A stretch of DNA of 64,000 bases, taken from assembly GCA_018881555.1 (NCBI GenBank), contig JACAXG010000075.1, positions 3,764,477 to 3,828,476 of the forward strand, given 5' to 3'. The stretch is from Amblyornis subalaris (Eukaryota; Chordata; Aves; Passeriformes; Ptilonorhynchidae). The notes under the pieces are model-generated. The model was given only the letters and a program-made list of their open reading frames with translations. It was not told the origin of the DNA and did not search any database. Position 1 is the stretch's first letter, and each line of letters starts with the position of its first letter. This document shows positions 61,101-64,000 of the stretch, piece after piece. Made by a program: the position numbers and the translations under genes.

Positions 61101-61705
61101 GGCAGTGTCTGCAGAGCAGGAGTGACTTTACCTCTTTGTTTTTTCTCCAAATTTTTATCTGTGTGGGATCAGCTGGTCCCACATAGTGTGTGAAGTAGTT
61201 AAATGCTACCCTGCATCTATAAGATGTGATTTCCCCCCCTCCTTTCTAGTCTCTTTGATCAAATCAAATAAAAACGCAGCGCTTTCATTTCTAGTTTTAT
61301 AGTTTCAAAGACAATCTCTTGACGTGCTCGAGCAGTCTGGACCCGAGTCCCTTTTTTCCTTAGTCCAAAGGCTCGCTGTGTCTTGCGCCTTTCTCTGTAT
61401 CAGCAGTTGCAATCTGCATTAGCTTTTATCTGCATCAAAAGACAAATGGAAGAGAGCAGGACCCTGCAGGAATGGGAAACAGACTTACATGTGCAGTGGA
61501 AATATGTAATCCCTACGTTCAGCCTGCCACATGGAGTACAGACCAGTTTCTGTACTGGAAATCTGCAGCCTCTACTCCCAGAAATGCGAGTTTAGGTTTT
61601 AGGCTTTGAAGGTTGATTAATCCCCTCCAGTGGTTAATACCAACGTAAAATATTCTGTGATGTCAAACTTTTCCTCCTAAATGCTCTTTTTTTTCTTTTC
61701 CTTCC

Positions 61706-61722
61706 TTTTTTTTTTTTTTTGC
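61706..61722. repeat. Poly-T tract
   Basis: Run of about 15 T preceded by T/C-rich sequence. Confidence 0.8.
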
Positions 61723-63870
61723 ATGTGTCAACTATACAAAGCAACGCTCAATTTGAGAAATTAGCATTCAAACACTCTGTAAGCACTTTATTTTTGTCCG
61801 CTTTGTGAGCAGCTGAACACATGTCCAGGCTGAAACACTCGGAGCTGCTGCTGCTGCTTCCCAGCGCGCGCGTGCCAGGCATGGGAGAATTTGGAACTTT
61901 GTCCCGTGTCCTGAAGAGGCACTCCCGAGCCCCATCACATCTGCACAGATCTCCTGCTCGACTGCATCCCAGGGGGAAGGATCCCAGTTAAGCCATGGTG
62001 AATCATACCCAGGGAGATGAGCGCTCTGGTCGCTGTCATCCCGATCAGAATCCCAGCCGTGTAGCGATGGCATTGGGAATGTCGCGGTGCGCGTTCCTTT
62101 CTCGGAGTGGTGGTGCTTAAAGCAAAGTGTGTTACTCCTCTGCATTAAGGAGTCAGATTCAGCTGTTCAAAGCAAGTTGAAATGAAAGAATTGCTTTTCA
62201 TTAAGTGTCTGAGCGCCAAGGGGTTCGGTGTGTGTTCCAAGGAAAAAATACATTAATTACAGCTTCTGTAGAGCATTTATCAATCACATAGTTATAAACA
62301 CTACTAATGCGGTTAATTGAAGGTAGAAAAATTTACCTGTTTGAATTTGTTGACTGTAGCAATTCCGTGGCTGGAAAGACGAATTGGGAATTAAAACCAG
62401 GGGATACTTTTAGCAGGAGGTGCACAGTGGAGGTCAGGGCTGTTAGAGATGGGTTACCAGGAGCTCACATTGGTGCAGGAGGTTTGTGCTCTGTCTGCTG
62501 TTGAGTTACAGGCTGCAGCAACAGTGTGTGTTCTCTTCTCCCACACAGCCACGTTGTGTTTGCCATGCAAAGGGATCTCCCTTGCCTGTGGTACACTTTC
62601 AGCTCCCTCTGTGTCCTGCCCATACAATTTATTTATTGGTCTGTGTGTGTTGGGGTTTTTTTTTTAAAGAAAAGGGAAGTGCAAAGGAGGAAAGATGCAC
62701 AAAAGCAAACAAAAACATCCTGCTCACCTGTANTCAGTAAAACTTACCGTGAAAAAAGAAATCTTTTGGGCAAAGGAGCTGTGTTGGCAGCTGCTGAAGG
62801 AGTCAGGTGAGATCATGCTGAAGTGTTTTATCAGGTCTGCAGACAAAACCCTCTGGTGATTGTGTTGTGCAGAGGTTTTGAAGGCACCTTACACACTCAT
62901 GTTGCTTTCCCTGTGGCTGTTTTGAACTGCCAGCTGTGCAAGTGGCCGTTTTTCATGCTTCTCAGGAAAGCACTGAGAATAGCAGAGACTTTTTACAGTA
63001 GCTCACAACTAATGCATTTCTTGTCCTTTCTCCTGTTGAGTTGTTACGAGGTGGCCTTTGAGTTTCCTGGGAGATTGATAAGGACATTAGATCTGTGTCA
63101 GGACAAGCCAGCAGGACACCAGCACCTCGTTGTGAAGGTTGGCAGGAAAACACCATCCCAAATGTCTGGTCCATCTCTTTGGTATTCACCTGATGGCTTC
63201 TATTTTCTGCTGGTGGGTGTTTTCTATGTGTGTTGCAGCTTCTGTTTGAGGTTCTTAAAATGCTTTTCATCTTTGCAGCTGGCTGCACGGTATCTCCAAC
63301 TACAGAAGGAGGTCTTATCTTGCCCTTACAAATGATAAAATGTGTATCCAAGAGCTGACGTGCTCGTGGTCCAGCAGGAAGCTCTGTCACTGTCCACAAT
63401 CAGAGATCTCCAGTTTTGGATCTCAAAAATCTCAAATCAAAAATTTTCATTGCTGGCTTTGTAAATGGGCTGTTAAAATTTCACCACATGTGGGACCATA
63501 ATTCAGTGTCCAGAGAGCTAAATACTAAACCAAACTGTCAGTGTGATTGTGCAGGTCAGAGTGGNTCACATGCATGACCAATGCAAACCAAAATCCATCC
63601 TCCCCATGAGCCTGTGTTCACACACCACAGGCACACACCTGGTCCAAAAGTGAGTCACTTCCTATTTCTGTTCTTTCATATACGAGTTCAGTTTTTGTTT
63701 TGTATGAAGTATAATGCATTCTGCCTCATCTTATTTGCAAATATTTCTCATTTTCAAGTGAACCTATTTTTAAAACAGGACTCAAAATGTATTTTTCAGT
63801 AGCTAACAAATGTCTGGTCTGTTGTTTGTCTGTTGAATAGAGGTAAAATTTGTTCAAAGTTAGCTCTGAA

Positions 63871-63890
63871 TTTTTTTTTTTTTTTTTTTT
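63871..63890. repeat. Poly-T tract (20 T)
   Basis: Uninterrupted run of 20 T. No SINE or LINE body is recognisable next to it. Confidence 0.9.
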
Positions 63891-64000
63891 AAATAATCAG
63901 CTTGTAATAAACAGGGGAAGATAGTTGCTTTCCTACCCGGGAACTGTCGTAATCTGTAACTTCTAACGATATTTTAGAAGGAAAAACTGTCATGTGCAGC

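Larger units (their letters stand above)
47342..64000 (+). other. FAM222B: Probable FAM222B intron 1, no coding exon recognised
   Basis: 16.6 kb of mostly AT-rich sequence. Apart from a CR1 tail at 47.76 kb, TG and TA microsatellites and poly-T runs, I see no recognised repeat and no exon with family resemblance. Several stretches look unique and could hold conserved enhancers (for example about 58.55-58.65 and 62.15-62.34 kb). The conserved FAM222B coding sequence I would recognise is absent. Confidence 0.5.

Overview
The window is vertebrate nuclear DNA, most likely avian. All genes are intron-split with GT-AG junctions. The interspersed repeats I recognise are CR1 LINE fragments. The left three quarters combine short introns, CpG-rich promoters and GC-rich minisatellites, as on a bird microchromosome. 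Gene content matches the human 17q11.2 block PHF12-DHRS13-FLOT2-MIR144/451-ERAL1-FAM222B. I expect the equivalent of chicken chromosome 19, but that assignment is from memory.

Layout, all genes on the + strand: 126-12148 holds the last nine coding exons of PHF12, followed by its 3' UTR. A CR1 copy (about 13.28-13.76 kb) precedes the five-exon gene DHRS13 (14001-16324), whose stop codon lies inside its poly(A) signal. FLOT2 starts at 16902 behind an NRF1/YY1-type promoter and ends at 35486. It carries two alternative third coding exons of identical length and phase. A 3.7 kb interval with GATA motifs leads to a TATA-type promoter, the miR-144 and miR-451 hairpins and a poly(A) signal (about 39.2-40.13 kb). 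ERAL1 (40957-45037, 11 exons) follows, with an extended 3' UTR to about 46.25 kb. A CpG-island first exon (about 47.1-47.34 kb) with a strong splice donor is probably FAM222B exon 1. The remaining 16.6 kb is AT-richer and shows no recognisable coding exon; it is probably FAM222B intron 1.

Functionally the genes are mostly unrelated: a chromatin reader of the SIN3/HDAC pathway (PHF12), a membrane SDR oxidoreductase (DHRS13), a lipid-raft scaffold (FLOT2), an erythroid microRNA pair and a mitochondrial small-subunit rRNA chaperone (ERAL1). The strongest regulatory structure is the miR-144/451 unit with its likely GATA-dependent elements, which sit between FLOT2 and ERAL1.

The most noteworthy observation is the FLOT2 exon pair (26437-26527 and 28285-28375). 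Using exactly one keeps the frame open; using both or neither gives an early stop. Other points are a likely inversion of ERAL1 relative to mammals, a TISU-type start for ERAL1, a 51-bp in-frame coding repeat in ERAL1, and GC-rich tandem arrays at several loci that share a GGGACAC/GTGTCCC core. Isolated N bases occur throughout, including inside codons.
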